Assembly (NCBI GenBank): GCA_034401135.1
Contig: JAWZSP010000006.1
Coordinates: 3,100,001-3,164,000, forward strand
Source: Volutella citrinella
Taxonomy: Eukaryota; Ascomycota; Sordariomycetes; Hypocreales; Nectriaceae
Direction of reading: 5' to 3'
Length of the DNA stretch: 64,000 nt
The position numbers and the translations under genes are program-made. The notes under the pieces were generated by a model. It was not told the origin of the DNA, did not search any database, and saw only the letters and a list, made by a program, of their open reading frames with translations. The stretch's first letter is position 1, and each line of letters opens with the position of its first letter. Positions 48,090 to 60,284 of this stretch are shown piece by piece.

Positions 48090-49846
48090 TCAACCATCAA
48101 TGGCAAAGGCCGCTCTGGCAGTCTTGCTGCTCCTTGCCAAGCGATCACCAAATTTGATGAAAATAAACGGGATGACCCCCATGGCCAGCGCGATAAAGCC
48201 CAGCACGGAGGGTGCCCAGTGGATGCCCAGGTTCCCATACATGCTATTGGCGGCGAGGGGGAGGAGGATGGCGCCGACTGACCGCGTGGTACTCGCTGCG
48301 GCATGTGCCGAGGCCGAGTATTGTCGGAAGACGTCGGTCAGGTAGTTGACCATGCCCATGAACAGGAGCTGGAAACCAAAGCCGAAGAAGAGACCGCTCA
48401 GCATCGGGACGACTGGCGATGTTGTTTCCCATGCCGTCCAGCCCAGCCAGAAGAGGGCAATGACCATGCTAGGAGGAAGGTGGTTTGTTAGACTACAGAG
48501 GCTCGCGGAGCTGGCAGTTGACGAGTCTGCTTACCACGGAGAGGCGATGCATGCCAAGGGCAAGCGTCTGTTGATTTCCTTGTTGGCCCACGCCTTTCCA
48601 GCCAGCTGTTGGCGCTTATGGAACCATGTGAAGATGCCAAAGGCACCGAGGGATGCGACAGCACCGACAATCACTATCAGGGGGTTGAATGGTCAGTGAT
48701 GAATGAATCCAAACAGGTGGTCAGGTTGGGGCCTACTAGGGATATAGGCGAGTCCAGCAACACCTGGGGTTAGGCCATAGAATTCTGTGTGGCGTGTCAG
48801 CCATCTGTGCGGGAGGTGGGCGGATGCACACTTGGTGAGTTTGCATGCTTACTTTGGAAGATAATGGGATATGCCTGGAACATGAGGTAGAAGACGGCAT
48901 AGGCCAGGGTCAGGTAGGCGGACGTGGCCAGGAGGATGGGCTCGGTGACCAGCAAGGTGACGGGCCGCAGGAAGATCTTTCGAACATCAAAGGGCTTGAG
49001 CTGCTGCTGCTGCTGCTGCTGCTGCTCGCCCTGCACGTCCCGTCCCTGCTTGGCGGCGCGCTTCCTGACGGCCGCGTTGTGAAGCACGGGAGCAAAGGTC
49101 TCGGGGAGGGTCAGGACCAGGGGCAGGCCGGGGACTGCGATGAGGGCGGCGATCCAGAAGGGCCAGCGCCAGGACGCGGGCGAGGAGAAGCCGGAGATGA
49201 TGGGGCCGATGAGGGGCCCGACGGTGGTGACGGTCATGTACAGGGCCATAGCATTGCCTCGGACGGCCGGATTGTCGAGGATGTCGGCATACAGGCCGCC
49301 GATGACGGTGGTCGGGGCGGCGGCGTTGATACCGCAGAGCAGGCGGAAGACGAGGAGGGCCGGGTAGTTTGGGGCGGCGGAGCAGGCCAGCATGAAGACG
49401 AGGTAGCCGAGAAAGGTGCCGATGAGGACGGGGCGGCGTCCAATGTACTCGCTCAGGGGCCCGAAGAGGAGGGGGCCGAGGACGTAGCCGACCATGTAGA
49501 GCGAGTTGAGGAGGATGAGATGGACGGGATTAACGACGGCGAACCGGGCGGCGATGGCGTCGAGGGCGCCCGAGGGCATCGAGGAGCCCAGGTTGCCGTT
49601 GAAGGTGCAGGTGAAGCCGGCAATGACGATGTGAAGCTTTCTCAACTGGGGGGGTTAGACATGTTGCTGCTACTATCACGAGTATATCACGAGTCGACTT
49701 ACTGGCGACAGTTTGGTGGCATCCCAGGATTCCGTCTGCGAGAAGTCGGACGAGGCACAGGAGTCCGACAGGTCAGCGGCATTCTCGACATCGCCATTAT
49801 TGGTCTGGGCATCAGCAACGGTACAGGATTGCTTCTCGACTGCCAT
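48090..49846 (-). CDS. MFS transporter, DHA1 drug:H+ antiporter type
   Basis: Plasma-membrane efflux carrier of the 12-helix DHA1 kind (substrate unknown). Exons 49846-49703, 49645-48853, 48784-48737, 48673-48535 and 48468-48090 give 500 residues. Visible: a hydrophilic acidic N-terminus of about 45 residues, the loop 2-3 signature GPLSEYIGRRPVLIG, FRLLCGINAAAPTTVIGGLYAD, motif C in TM5 (VTTVGPLIGPIISG), WRWPFW at TM6, then a central loop with eight consecutive glutamines coded by CAG repeats. TM7-12 follow, with GLTPGVAGLAYIP and the C-terminal FIFIKFGDRL. The exon joins restore these helices. It is divergent from the Zn2Cys6 regulator (587 bp between the ATGs), suggesting that the regulator may control it. 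Polyamine, azole or metabolite export are all open. Confidence 0.93.
49001..49024. repeat. CTG/CAG trinucleotide repeat coding polyglutamine
   Basis: Eight perfect CTG units; read on the minus strand they code eight Gln in the cytosolic loop between helices 6 and 7 of the MFS transporter. A likely length-variable site. Confidence 0.9.
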
Positions 49847-50184
49847 TGTGTGGACCAAATAGCATAAACAAGCCTTCTCTCAGGGTATCATGTCGACCTC
49901 TCCCCTGATCACCACCACAACCAGATGGCAACGGGCCCTTATATTCATCCCCTGCAGCCTGGCCATCTCCGCAATTTCTAATACTTTAGTGGGAGCCCAG
50001 TTTTTTTTTTTCTTTCCTCGCGCCCTCCTACGCCCTATTGACACAGGGCGCCCTTGTATGCAGTCAGGTTGTCAATTGCTCCCAACCTTTGAACTAAGTC
50101 GCTGCTGTGTAATACATGGCGGTGGGGAGGCATGTCGATATCCAGAGTAGTGCATACATACAGCGCCGCCATTGGCTAGTTTCG

Positions 50185-50229
50185 CCGAGCCGGCGTCTTT
50201 CGCCGCTCCGTCCAAACTTCCGAGGCCGG
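50185..50229. promoter_or_regulatory. Paired CCG-N-CGG sites in the divergent MFS/regulator promoter
   Basis: CCGAGCCGG (CCG-N3-CGG, 50185-50193) and CCGAGGCCGG (CCG-N4-CGG, 50220-50229) are everted CGG triplets of the type Zn2Cys6 dimers bind. They lie about 205-250 bp before the regulator ATG and 340-380 bp before the MFS ATG. A CCAAT box in reverse (ATTGG, 50171-50175) is adjacent. The second site also contains CCGAGG, the core bound by FarA/FarB fatty-acid regulators. Function is inferred. Confidence 0.4.
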
Positions 50230-50433
50230 ACCTTCGGGAGTTTGTGCCCCGAACATACTCGTGCCAACAGTTCAAGAGGAGCCGTGGTCGGCAGTTTTGA
50301 TTGATTTTGCACAAAATCCGGAGCAAGAGACCGAAACATTGCTTTTGCGCTCCTTGCCGTCGGTAGTTGTCATACGCATATCCTGTGGGGAAGGGACCGA
50401 ACGACAAGGGAAGGAGCCCGTTCACAAATCACC

Positions 50434-52837
50434 ATGCCGGACGAAGGTGAAACAACACCAGACCATGCGCGCTCCCCCACCACACAAGTGGAGGGCAGAG
50501 CCTCACCCAAGACAAGACGCCGAATCAGTATGTCTCCCTCCTTAGTTGCAATATGCGATGTTGAATTGGCTGCTTCTGACACATCGTCGTCGTCGCAGAT
50601 GGGAGAGCATGTGTGAGTTGCCACCAGCGCAAGGTCCGATGCGACATCCTCACCCGGGGCATCCCATGCTCCAACTGCCGCTCGCAGCACAAGCCGGACT
50701 GCCAAATCTATGAAAAGAAGAGGGCCAGGGCCTCGCTTGCACGTCAGCCCCGTCCGCCCGTGCCGATCCAGCCCCGTGTCACTCGCCAGAGCACCACGGC
50801 CAAGCCCCGGCCAGCCCCCAGTGATCCAAAGGCCTCGACCTCGTGGACGCCTCCCCCGTCCGTGCCTCAGACTGTGTCGTCAACCCCGGCAGACGAGCCG
50901 CAGCTGGGGCCGGCCAGGGCTTCGTCGTCGCCCCCGGCATCCATCCACAATGGCGACTCTGGCAACTTGGCCGAGTTCGTCGACCGGGAGGAGCTCCGGG
51001 TCCGAGAGGTCGGCGGCCACTCCCGCATCTACTTCATCGGCACCGAGGTGTCCAACCTCAACTACCTCATCCGCCAGCGCTCCGGCCACCTCGAGCCGGA
51101 CCGCCTCCACTTCGGCACCCGGCAGCTCACCCGAGGTCTCAGCCGCTTGTCGCCTGAGATGCTGGAGCTGCCGGACAAGCGCCTCGCCGACAAGCTCATC
51201 AACGCCTACTTTACAAACGTCAACTGCGCGTGGCCCATGATTGACGAGGAGTACTTCATGTTTCTGTACTCGGGCAAGAATCCCCGGGTGCCGGTGCCCC
51301 TGGCGCTGCTGAATGCCATCTTCATGGTCGGCGCCCACGTCTTGGGGTGGCAGGACGAGGGCATCAGGGCGATGAAGACGACCTTTTTCGAGCGAGCCAA
51401 GGCCGTCTTGGACTCGAGGGTCGAGCAGGACCGAGGCATATATGTCCAAGTCGCTCTGTTGATGACTTGGCACTGCCAGGACCTCGAAGACGTCGTGTCC
51501 AACTCGTGGTACTGGGTTGGTGTCGCGGCGAGGACCGCCCATGGACTCGGCCTGCATCGCAACGCCAAGAACTCGAGCCTAATGTACATCACGAAGCGCG
51601 AATGGAAGGTCTTGTGGTGGATTCTTGTCCAGTTCGACGTCATGGTGTCAATAGCCTACGGTCGCCCGCCCGCCATGTAAGTTGAGCAAGTCTCTCTAGA
51701 CAGGAAGGCCAGAGCTGACAAGACATGCACAACAGAAACCTCGACGAATCGGACACGGCGCCGCTGCAATCCGAAGACCTTGAAGGGGTGCCAAATGCCC
51801 AGGTAGACTTCGTCATGCAGCTCACCAAGCTCTGCATCATCTTCTCGAAAACCCTACGGAAGAGGGAGGCCCTGAGGTCCACAGACGCAGACCGCATCGA
51901 GGCAACAAGACAGGCCGATGAGGACCTCGCAGAGTTCATCACCCAGCTCCCCGAGCACCTCGAGCCCTCGCACCCGGACGGCAGCGTCTGGCAGAGCATC
52001 CTGCACCTCACCTACAACCACTTCCTCATCCTGCTCCACCGGCCCCCTCCCTCGTCGTCGTCCCGGAAGATGCACCTGGAGACGAGCCACGACACGAGCA
52101 TCTGCGACGACGCCGCGGCCGTCATCAGCTCGCTGTCCGAGTCCCTCCGTGGCAAGGGCAACCTGCGCCAACTCTGGCTGCCCGGCATGTACGCCATCTT
52201 CACGGCCATGGTGTACGTCAACTCGTCCCTCAAGGCGTCCAACCCGCTCGTTGCGGCAAAGTCCAGGAGGCTGCTCAACTCGTACCTGCTCGCCACCCGG
52301 GACCTGTCCTCCCACTGGATATACGCCCAGAGCCTCCGGCGCCTGTTCGAGGAGCGCAGCGGGCCGGGCGGCCACCCGTGGCAGGAGATAACGAGGATGG
52401 GCGAGGTCCGCGCGCCTTGTCAGGGCCATCGCCTCGACGCCGACGCAGGCGTGGACGGCGGGGAGTTTTCGCTTCGGCCAAACCCCGTTGCGCACCCCAG
52501 CGCCAGCTTCGGCGGTGTTGAGAACATGTCGGATATGGTGGGCGCCACGTCGTCCGTGCCGGCGTGTCAACACCGGGAGGGCCCTTACGAGGCCGGGTGC
52601 CCCAGCAGCGCGGCGCCCGGGTCAGGCGCGGGACCGGAACCGCGCCAGGCACTTGGAGGCGCCGGGGAGGATTCAAGGGAGGTAACCGAGGCGCAGGGTT
52701 ACGACCAGCCTTTTGTTGGCTACGACCTCAACCTGCCTGGGGACTTTGAGTCGTTTGAGATGCTCCAGTTCCCTTCTGCGCTGGACCTCTTTCTGGCGGG
52801 GATGGACGAGCAGTATCCAAACGAGATTAAATTCTAG
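50434..52837 (+). CDS. Zn2Cys6 transcription factor with fungal-specific TF domain
   Basis: Nuclear DNA-binding regulator of the Gal4 class. Exons 50434-50527, 50599-51676 and 51736-52837 give 757 residues. The zinc cluster has six cysteines at residues 36, 39, 46, 55, 58 and 66 (RACVSCHQRKVRCD, then CSNCRSQHKPDC). It is followed by a basic, Pro/Ser-rich linker, then the middle homology domain: KLINAYFTNVNCAWPMIDEEYF, LLNAIFMVGAHVLG, SNSWYWVGVAARTAHGLGLHRN, KREWKVLWWILVQFDVMVSIAYGRPPAI, and LHLTYNHFLILLHRPP. Intron 1 falls just before the zinc cluster. The C-terminal 130 residues are low-complexity and may be an activation region. The ATG has a CACCATG context. Its nearest candidate targets are the divergent MFS transporter, itself, and the downstream alcohol oxidase gene. 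Confidence 0.95.
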
Positions 52838-53342
52838 GGTCATCGCGGCAGTGCCGAGGAATCATCATTTACGGTCTTTAATATTAGTAGTTCATGAATA
52901 TACTTGCCAATGACGGGTCGGATCAAATCGGGTTGTAGCCACGAATAAAGACAATTGGGGTACAGCGGTAACCAAGAATGAATCATGATGGTTCCAGTTG
53001 GTTTCAAGACTGGAGGGTACATATCCTTAGCGCATTCTCAATGTCCTGATACTGTAATAAAATCCACACATCAGCATCTCTACACGTCTCTTCTCAGGGT
53101 CTTGACCACATGTGGATCATCTTCTCAACTGGTGCAAATCTCTAAGCCCTCCTTAGCGTTGCAACTGGTGCTCTTTCGTTGCTCACTCATATCTTGCTAG
53201 GGCATTATGGGAGAGTTTGTGTTCCTTAACCCTGGAAACGCTTCTGGGTCGAGCCCAGTAATTCCAAGGCATATCCTCCGGTGGAACGAATCCGTTTCCC
53301 TTGATCAAGACTATTAAAAATGGTGCTCCCCACCCAAAATAG
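52838..53342. other. Intergenic between the regulator and tRNA-Gln
   Basis: About 500 bp holding the 3' end of the regulator gene and the 5' flank of the tRNA. No gene is seen. Confidence 0.6.
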
Positions 53343-53414
53343 GCTTGCATGGTCTAACGGTTATGACTGCGGATTCTGATTCCGCCAGCGGCGGTTCGAC
53401 TCCGCCTGTGAGCT
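53343..53414 (+). tRNA. tRNA-Gln (anticodon CTG)
   Basis: A complete 72 nt cloverleaf without intron. The acceptor arm GCTTGCA pairs with TGTGAGC over seven pairs including G-U pairs. The D-arm is GTCTAACGGTTATGAC. The anticodon stem GCGGA/TCCGC closes the loop TTCTGAT with CTG at 53376-53378, decoding CAG. The T-arm GGCGG-TTCGACT-CCGCC is perfect. The A box (TGGTCTAACGG) and B box (GGTTCGACTCC) are the internal Pol III promoter. A run of seven T follows at 53423-53429. Confidence 0.95.
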
Positions 53415-53422
53415 TGGCTTCA

Positions 53423-53429
53423 TTTTTTT
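53423..53429 (+). terminator. Pol III T-run terminator of tRNA-Gln
   Basis: Seven consecutive T begin nine bases after the discriminator base of the tRNA, the normal Pol III stop signal. Confidence 0.85.
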
Positions 53430-54085
53430 GCATCTTGCAGCTATTCGCTTCATCTGGTTGGGAATTTCCGTGGCAACTTGACACTATTCCGCACTGCAGA
53501 GAGCATTAGGAACTTTAGGCTTCCGTTGTAGCCCGGGACCCATTTCTTCACTATGAAAAAAAACCTTCCACCGGCTGGCCTGCACTATATATTTTGCACA
53601 GTCCCTCACACTCACCGGTGGAGTGCTACAGGTCAGAGGACGCACCACACAATCTCGCATAATCTATTCTCGGCTGTCCACTTGGCGCTAATTCGTAGTT
53701 GTGAGCCTTCTCTGTACCCACGGTGTGATGGGCCCACCTGCCCCATGGGTTGACGGCCGAGAGGACGGCAGGAACCAACAAGCGACCCTCGTCGCCTTCC
53801 TTCTTCTGCTGCTATCACTGACTTATTGGCAATTGCTTCCTTACTTACGAGGTTCCTGGCGAAGCGCTGTACTCCGTACTCCTGTACGTCCTGAATAGCC
53901 GCGACGCCATCCCGATTCATCCTTGCAAACAAACAAACATTCCCCGACGGTAGCTCAGCTGGAAATCTACTCTGTGGAACAACTCAGCTCGCCGATCCAA
54001 AAGGTTCCCCCCGGACTGCTTGAATCAGCATTGCAGGCAGTATCATCAAATCAACAAAGAGAGCTTCATCTTGTATTGCCACATC
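53430..54085. other. Promoter region of the alcohol oxidase gene
   Basis: About 650 bp with no gene. A TATATATT stretch near 53586 and a palindrome CACCGGTG (53613-53620) are visible. The fragment around 53955 looks like a tRNA D-arm (GTAGCTCAGCTGG) but has no anticodon or T arm. Confidence 0.5.
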
Positions 54086-56503
54086 ATGACGCTTCAAGCC
54101 CCCATCATAGCGGCCCTTCCACCACTCCCAGCCGACGACTTCCTTACCAAGGACCAATGGCGCATACTGTTTGCAATCCTAGACGGTGTCCTCCCATCAG
54201 TCACCGCCGCATCCACCTGCACAGACGAGCAGTCGCAGATTGCTCTGCCCGACGATGAATTCAACCGCACCCTGGATGACACCATCAGGCACTTGGCTCC
54301 ACCAGCGACGAGGCAAACATTACGCTTCTTTCTCGAAGACCGCCCCGCTGAGGATCCCCGGTTCCAGCAGAACGCTCTTCGGACCCTCGCCAAGTCGCCT
54401 CCGGGTGATCAGAAGAGGCTGGCAAGTTTCTTGAGTCTTCTCTCGTGAGTTGCTATGTGCCGTCCCCCATGCCAGGCGCGCTGACTGACGTTGTGGCAGA
54501 ACGCGACCAGGCAGCTGGTTCCTCACCGGTTACTGGCAGCCCATTGACAACCAGCCCGCCCACGTCAGGCAGGCCATTGTCAAGGCCTGGTCCGTCTCTA
54601 CAAGGGTGCGGTTCAGAAGTCTGGCAAAGACATTTACGGGGCTCGCGAACAAGGTCGTCGCGCAGACGAACCCGCTCCTCAAGCAGATATCCGGCTACAC
54701 GGATGTCCCGGAAGGATGGAAGCCCCAGCCGGACATTGAGTACAGGTTTCTTCAATTCGTGGCCGACAACATGCTCCAAGTCGTCGAGACTGATGTAGTC
54801 ATTGTCGGCTCTGGACCAGGAGGAGCCGTTTCCGCCAAGAAACTAGCTGAAGCCGGCCACAAGGTCTTGGTGGTCGACAAAGGCTACCACTTTGCCTCGT
54901 CGTACCTCCCCATGCCTCAGGAGGAGGGAGCTGCGCATCTCTACGACAACGGTGGCTTCTACATGGCCGATGATGGCTCATGTAACGTATCGGCCGGGAG
55001 CTGCTGGGGCGGTGGAGGCACCATCAACTGGAGCGTCTGCTTGAAGCTGCAGAGCTTTGTTCGCAAGGAATGGGCAGATTCGGGTCTCCCATTCTTCACT
55101 TCCGCCGAGTTTGACGAGTGTACTGACCGCGTATGGGAATATCAAGGCGCTGGCACCGACGGCATCCGCCACAATCACCGTAACCAGGTTCTCCTCAAGG
55201 GATTGGCCAAGCTAGGATGGGCTGCTCACGAGGCCCCTCAAAACACTGACCGCAAGGAGCACTACTGCGGCCAATGCCATCTTGGGTGTGGCCTAGGGGA
55301 GAAGCGAGGCCCCGCCACGACATGGCTTCGAGATGCGGCCGAAGCTGGCGCAGAGTTTATTGAAGGCTTCACGGTAAATAGGGTCGTGTTTGACGATGCA
55401 GGCCAGGTTGCCATGGGAGTAGAGGGAGAGTGGACGTCGAGAGATGCCGATGGCGGCGTCGGCGGACCAGAGAGCGGTAAAGTCAAGAGGAAGGTGTTCG
55501 TAAAGGCAAAGAAGGTTGTCTTGGCCGCCGGTTCCCTATGGAGCCCAGTGCTTTTGATGAGGAGCGGAGTCGAGGTAAGCCCAGTCGCCATCAACTCGCA
55601 ATGAACGGCACAGCTTACCACTATGTGATAGAATCCACACTTGGGGTCCAACCTGCGCCTTCACCCTGCCAATATCGTCACAGCGGTGTATAAGGACGAG
55701 ATAGTCGGGTGGGAAGGCGGCATCATCACCAGCTACAGCGATGAATTCGAGAATCTCGACCAAAAAGGCCACGGTGTGAAGCTGGAGACGACATGCATGG
55801 TGGTGAGTGAAGGTGGTCCCCGCTAAGCATTACAAAACCTCTAACACGAGTGTAGCCATATGCCATCATTTCCACGATGCCATGGCAGAACGGCCTGGAC
55901 GCCAAGTTGCAGCTGGCAAAGCTCCGGCACACAAACGCCTGGATCTCCATCACTCGGGACCGCGACTCCGGAAAGGTATACCCTGATCCCACAACCGGCC
56001 GGCCCCGGATCGCGTATACACCGTCGGATTACGACCGGGCCCATACAATCAAGGGTGTGGAAGCCCTAGCCAGGATGTGCTACGTGACGGGGGCGACCGA
56101 GATTCGGCCTCACCTCGCCGGTGTCAAGCCATTCATCCGACAGCAGAGTGCACTTCCTGAGCACTCTCTGGAGGCGGAGGGGTCGGTGCCGGACCCAGAG
56201 ACAACCAACAAAGAAGATGGTGATTCCCATGGCTTCAGGGACTGGTTGGAGCACCTGCGCGAGGTGGGCAACGAGCCGCCTGCGACAATGTGGTCATCGG
56301 CCCACCAGATGGGCACTTGTCGGATGGCTGCCAGCGCCGGCGATGGTGTCGTGGACGCCAAGGGCAAAGTCTGGGGTCGGGAGAGCCTCTACGTCGCGGA
56401 CGCGAGCGTGTTCCCCAGTGCCAGTGGCGTCAACCCCATGATTACAATCATGGCGCTTGCGGATTGGATATCGCGCGGTGTGGACGCTGATTTGCGTGAT
56501 TGA
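54086..56503 (+). CDS. FAO1: Long-chain fatty alcohol oxidase, GMC oxidoreductase family
   Basis: FAD enzyme oxidising long-chain alcohols to aldehydes with O2 (EC 1.1.3.20), the second step of omega-oxidation; in fungi it is typically membrane- or peroxisome-associated (family knowledge). Exons 54086-54444, 54500-55574, 55632-55802 and 55856-56503 give 750 residues, the usual FAO length. Visible: the N-terminal FAO-specific region (LTKDQWRILFAILDGVLPS), the FAD dinucleotide loop VVIVGSGPGGAVSAKKL, GSCWGGGGTINWSVCLK, the FAO-typical HYCGQCHLGCGLGEK, KVVLAAGSLWSPVLL, and the C-terminal SSAHQMGTCRM and SVFPSASGVNPMITIMALAD with the catalytic-type His and Asn. The intron joins restore these blocks. 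It lies in the same direction as the Zn2Cys6 regulator and beyond the tRNA. No PTS1 is present (it ends DADLRD). Confidence 0.95.
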
Positions 56504-59000
56504 GGCGACGGTCCCGTGTCGGTTGACCAGCGGCGACGGGAAGCGATTGGAAGGCGTTGTAAGTCCCATGGGCCCCTTGCGGGCGTCGCAAAAGGTCGGG
56601 TGACTCAGCCACCACAGGAGGGAGCGTCTCGGGTTCAAGAAGGACGTTCACCGGGTGTTGCGGCTCTGGATATCGGGCATACAGGCTGCAACTATTTGCA
56701 AATATCAATTCAAACAATGAATGGGTCGCCCCAGCGGCTTGAATGCGGCACGAAGTGTCCCATCCGTGGCCGCCCGCCTCCCTTCCCATGAAACGCGCAC
56801 AGCCAGGGTCTGTCCGGCATTTTGCGGGGACTGGACGAATTGCGTCAGTGAGCATCGCAGGGACAGGCAGCAATTGAAAGGCCCGAGACTGTACTACGTA
56901 TCTGGGGACGGCATCGCCGCGCATATCATGAGACGAGCTGTCTTGCGCAGAAGCAAGACAGGCAAGGGCATCCTGTCAGGGGAGCTTGGCTTGCTAGCTA
57001 GGCAACGGGCCGAGAGATGGCGATCATGGAGGGGAACCTTGTCCTTGAATGAGATCTACTGGACAGAGATTCAATTTCTCCAGCCCGTTTTATTAGGTGT
57101 GGCTGTCCGGCGCATGCGGCTGACGTGACGGCAAAGCCCGGATTGAGCAAAAGCAACTCGGACTCACCCCAGCGGTTGTCCAACCAGCTCGGTCAACCAA
57201 GCTTGGCCTCATCATTATCTCCTTGGTACAATGGGGTGTAGACTCAGCAATCAGGCTTCCGACTCATTGACTCCATGGCCAATACTGCGGCAGACGCGAT
57301 ACCCATGGCACTTTTGTGCATGTTCCAGAAACGAATCCCTGGTATACGCCCTCAATGCCACCCAAACGGGAGTCTGTTGCCCCAGACGTCAAGGCCCGAG
57401 CCACATCATGAAGTAGTCTCATATTGCGGTGGTCCTTGAAAACAAGGCAGCGTCGCTTGTCAACTATGCCAGAAGATGAGAGAGGAGAATCCAATGGTGG
57501 CGAAGTGAGCGTCGTCGAGGAATACATCTCGAGTATCACCAAGCTCGTCTATCTGGGACGTATCCATTGCCTATCTTCAAGGGTCTGGCGGGCTGGTGGA
57601 TGCTGAGCGCCAGCTGCTTTGCTTGCTTGACACTATAAAGGGGCATTCACCCCATTCTCCGGGGCCCTACGACGCTCTTTCTTAGACTGCGTAGCTCCTC
57701 ATCAGGGTAACACTGCCAGAGTGCCAAGTGAGTGCATCCGCTCCGCGTAATAGTCGAGATGGGGGGCGTGCTGTCATCTCCAAGTGGCGATGATATGGAG
57801 AATTCTGGTAACATCTATTAACTAGATGGTCCGAGTTGTGAACCCAGTGAGGCTCCATTGGTCGTCTCGAGTCGAGTCGGATTACACGAGACATGCACCG
57901 GTTGAGTCCGATCCACGATGATACAGACAGACCAGACTGCCAACTGCCCAATCTGCCGTCAGCTGACCAAAAGGTCCGAGTACGACGGCGACTCTCACTT
58001 CCCGAAAGCGGCACCGAGACCCTGTCAACTGGTGGACTGATGAAACGATGGGGGAAAAGCCAAGAGCCCCGGTCTGGTGGCGAGTGGCTAAGGGGAGCTG
58101 GCTCCGAGGGTTGAGTTTGCCACTCACGTTCAGCAACTTGCATGAATCAATGAGTCTTCCTATGATAGCAGACTGTAAAACTGTCACGGGACTTTGTTGG
58201 CGGCCCCCTGTCATGCCGCTGCAGCCGACAGAGTGTGCAGTCTAGACTTTTCTCCAGGTATATCCAGCTAATGGCTGGGATGCGATTATGACAATCGCTC
58301 AAGGCCCCCCAGCTGCTATGGTGGAGTTTAGATTCAAGAATAGAAGCGATCGCGCAAACCAACGCACTACGCAGCATATCAGCTAGTCCAGTATCTGAAG
58401 TTGCCATTGCCGTAGCGCGCAGGGCGTGCGCGAACGCGCATCGGGCCTCAACCTTGAAAATGTTCTTCCTTGACGCTGTCCATAGTACTACTAGGTTGAG
58501 CACAGTCGCATTATTGACGTGGATAAGGTACTGTAGATATGTAGTCGGCCGCGCTGCACCATTACCGGCTAGCTCCCGCCACAAGGGAACGAAAATAACT
58601 CTCTCCGCAGTGGCATTTCCCGTGGGTATTTCGCCTCTCGCCCTGTTTTTGGGACAAGCGTGCAAGGCGTCCCCAAAGTCAGGCGAAATAGCACGTCGGC
58701 AACCCAACTCTGCCGTCAACAAGCTGGAAAAGCCGGGGTGGGTGGGCAGTCTCCACTGAAGTAGCGCAGGCCTCCCGTCCCGCAAGCTCGGCGATGTGGG
58801 GCGGGGTGCCACAGCACAGCCACTCTGCCAGCAAACCCCTTCTCATCAGGACGGACGACCATGTAGGTACGCATTTGCTCCTGCGTCAAGGCCGCCGCGT
58901 GGTCTGGTAGCTCCGCATGCAGCTCGAGGGGTGCCCGTCGCAGAAGGGCAGATACTGCATGACCCGGCCCAAACGGCGACCGTGGTGAGGCGACGGTGGG

Positions 59001-59018
59001 CTGCTGCTGCTGCTGCTG
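59001..59018. repeat. CTG trinucleotide repeat (6 copies), intergenic
   Basis: Six perfect CTG units outside any recognised gene. Confidence 0.85.
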
Positions 59019-60255
59019 CTCGAGGTACATACACCGGGCATCGGCAGGCCCTTGAGTGGGCTGCATGAGTGAGTCTAGGCAGGGGGGGGGGGGCGCACTT
59101 CAGCTGTTCATGGGCAAAACGCTTCTCGATCGACATGAAGCGGCCTGCTCCTATGGCCTTCGGGGGTTTGAGGGCCGGATCACGGCCATTGCCGGCCCAT
59201 TCGCTGAGTCACTTGATGCTGGTCGGTGCGATGCTATCCGGGAGCAAGCAGGTGGCGGCGACGTCACAGGCGAACGGGAGGATGTGTTCCCGGCGGACTG
59301 GCGACAGCATTGAGTAGCGGGCCGGCCAAGTGATGAGCCGAGACAGGCCGCGGCCATCACGTCGCATCTCAAGATACTGTCTGGCGGTATCTGACCCCCG
59401 CCCCCCTGGTCTGTCATGGCGTTTGTAATTGCCATGCCCTCGGGTTTCCGTGGCTGGTGGGGGAGGACAAAGGGCAAAGCCGCAAAGCTTGGCCGGGATG
59501 AAGTCCCGGCCACGGATACTTGTTGCTTGTAATGTGGGGCAATTCAACACCACCAACATGCGTGTCCTTGTCCCAGTCCCAGTCCCCGTTGCCAGCTACC
59601 CTACAACTACAACCACGTATGCGTCGTCCTTTTTCAATGTTGACAGCTCATTTTGCCGTCAGATATATTATGTATATTGGCATTATTTGCAGGCTACGTC
59701 GACAATCATCACGCAATGCCAACCATCTCCGTTGCCCAGGGCAGTTGTCCTTTGTTGGTGGCAACGTGACATCGGGACACTTTTAGCAAGTCCGATGCAA
59801 CGGACAAGTCGGGCAGGTAGGTGCGTGGAGCACAGGCAAGAGATATGGTCGGGGGCAACAACACTCTAGGGAGGTGCGATAAATACCGGTAGTCATCGGG
59901 ATGCGCCATACAAAAAATCCCAGCATCATCATTAGTCGCATTTTGTGTCACAGCCAGCCACCAGCAGTGCGACAACGTTCTGCTGCCCACATCGAGGCAG
60001 TCAGCTCCGCCGCCAAAATCTGGGAATTCGATGCGCATAGTAGCAGTGGTCAGTAGCGGTCACCAGCGCACCCCTGCAGCATGATGTCAGCCACACCCGG
60101 CCAAGCGAAAGCACGGCCGCCCGCGCCACTCGGTATCTCCAGAGCCCAGGCCTTGATCACACCTACCACCTGCGCAACTCATTCTCCGTCCGTCATCGGC
60201 ATCCCATTCCCAGGCTCACCACCTACACCGGCGAGTGGGAAGCCGCCTGTGCCAT

Positions 60256-60284
60256 GGCATGGCATAGCATGGCATAGCATGGCA
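60256..60284. repeat. 10 bp tandem repeat GGCATAGCAT (about 3 units)
   Basis: GGCAT followed by two perfect GGCATAGCAT units and a partial one. A short minisatellite in the gene-free tail. Confidence 0.8.

Noticed and set aside
48845..49867. 340-codon plus-strand frame across the MFS gene
   Set aside because: Gly/Glu/Asp-rich repeated composition mirrors the hydrophobic GC-rich MFS coding strand; the transporter motifs are on the opposite strand.
51854..52573. 239-codon minus-strand frame across the Zn2Cys6 regulator
   Set aside because: Antisense shadow of the fungal-specific TF domain; no domain of its own.
53950..53985. tRNA-like fragment GTAGCTCAGCTGG
   Set aside because: No anticodon arm, T-arm or acceptor pairing follows, so it is not a tRNA gene.
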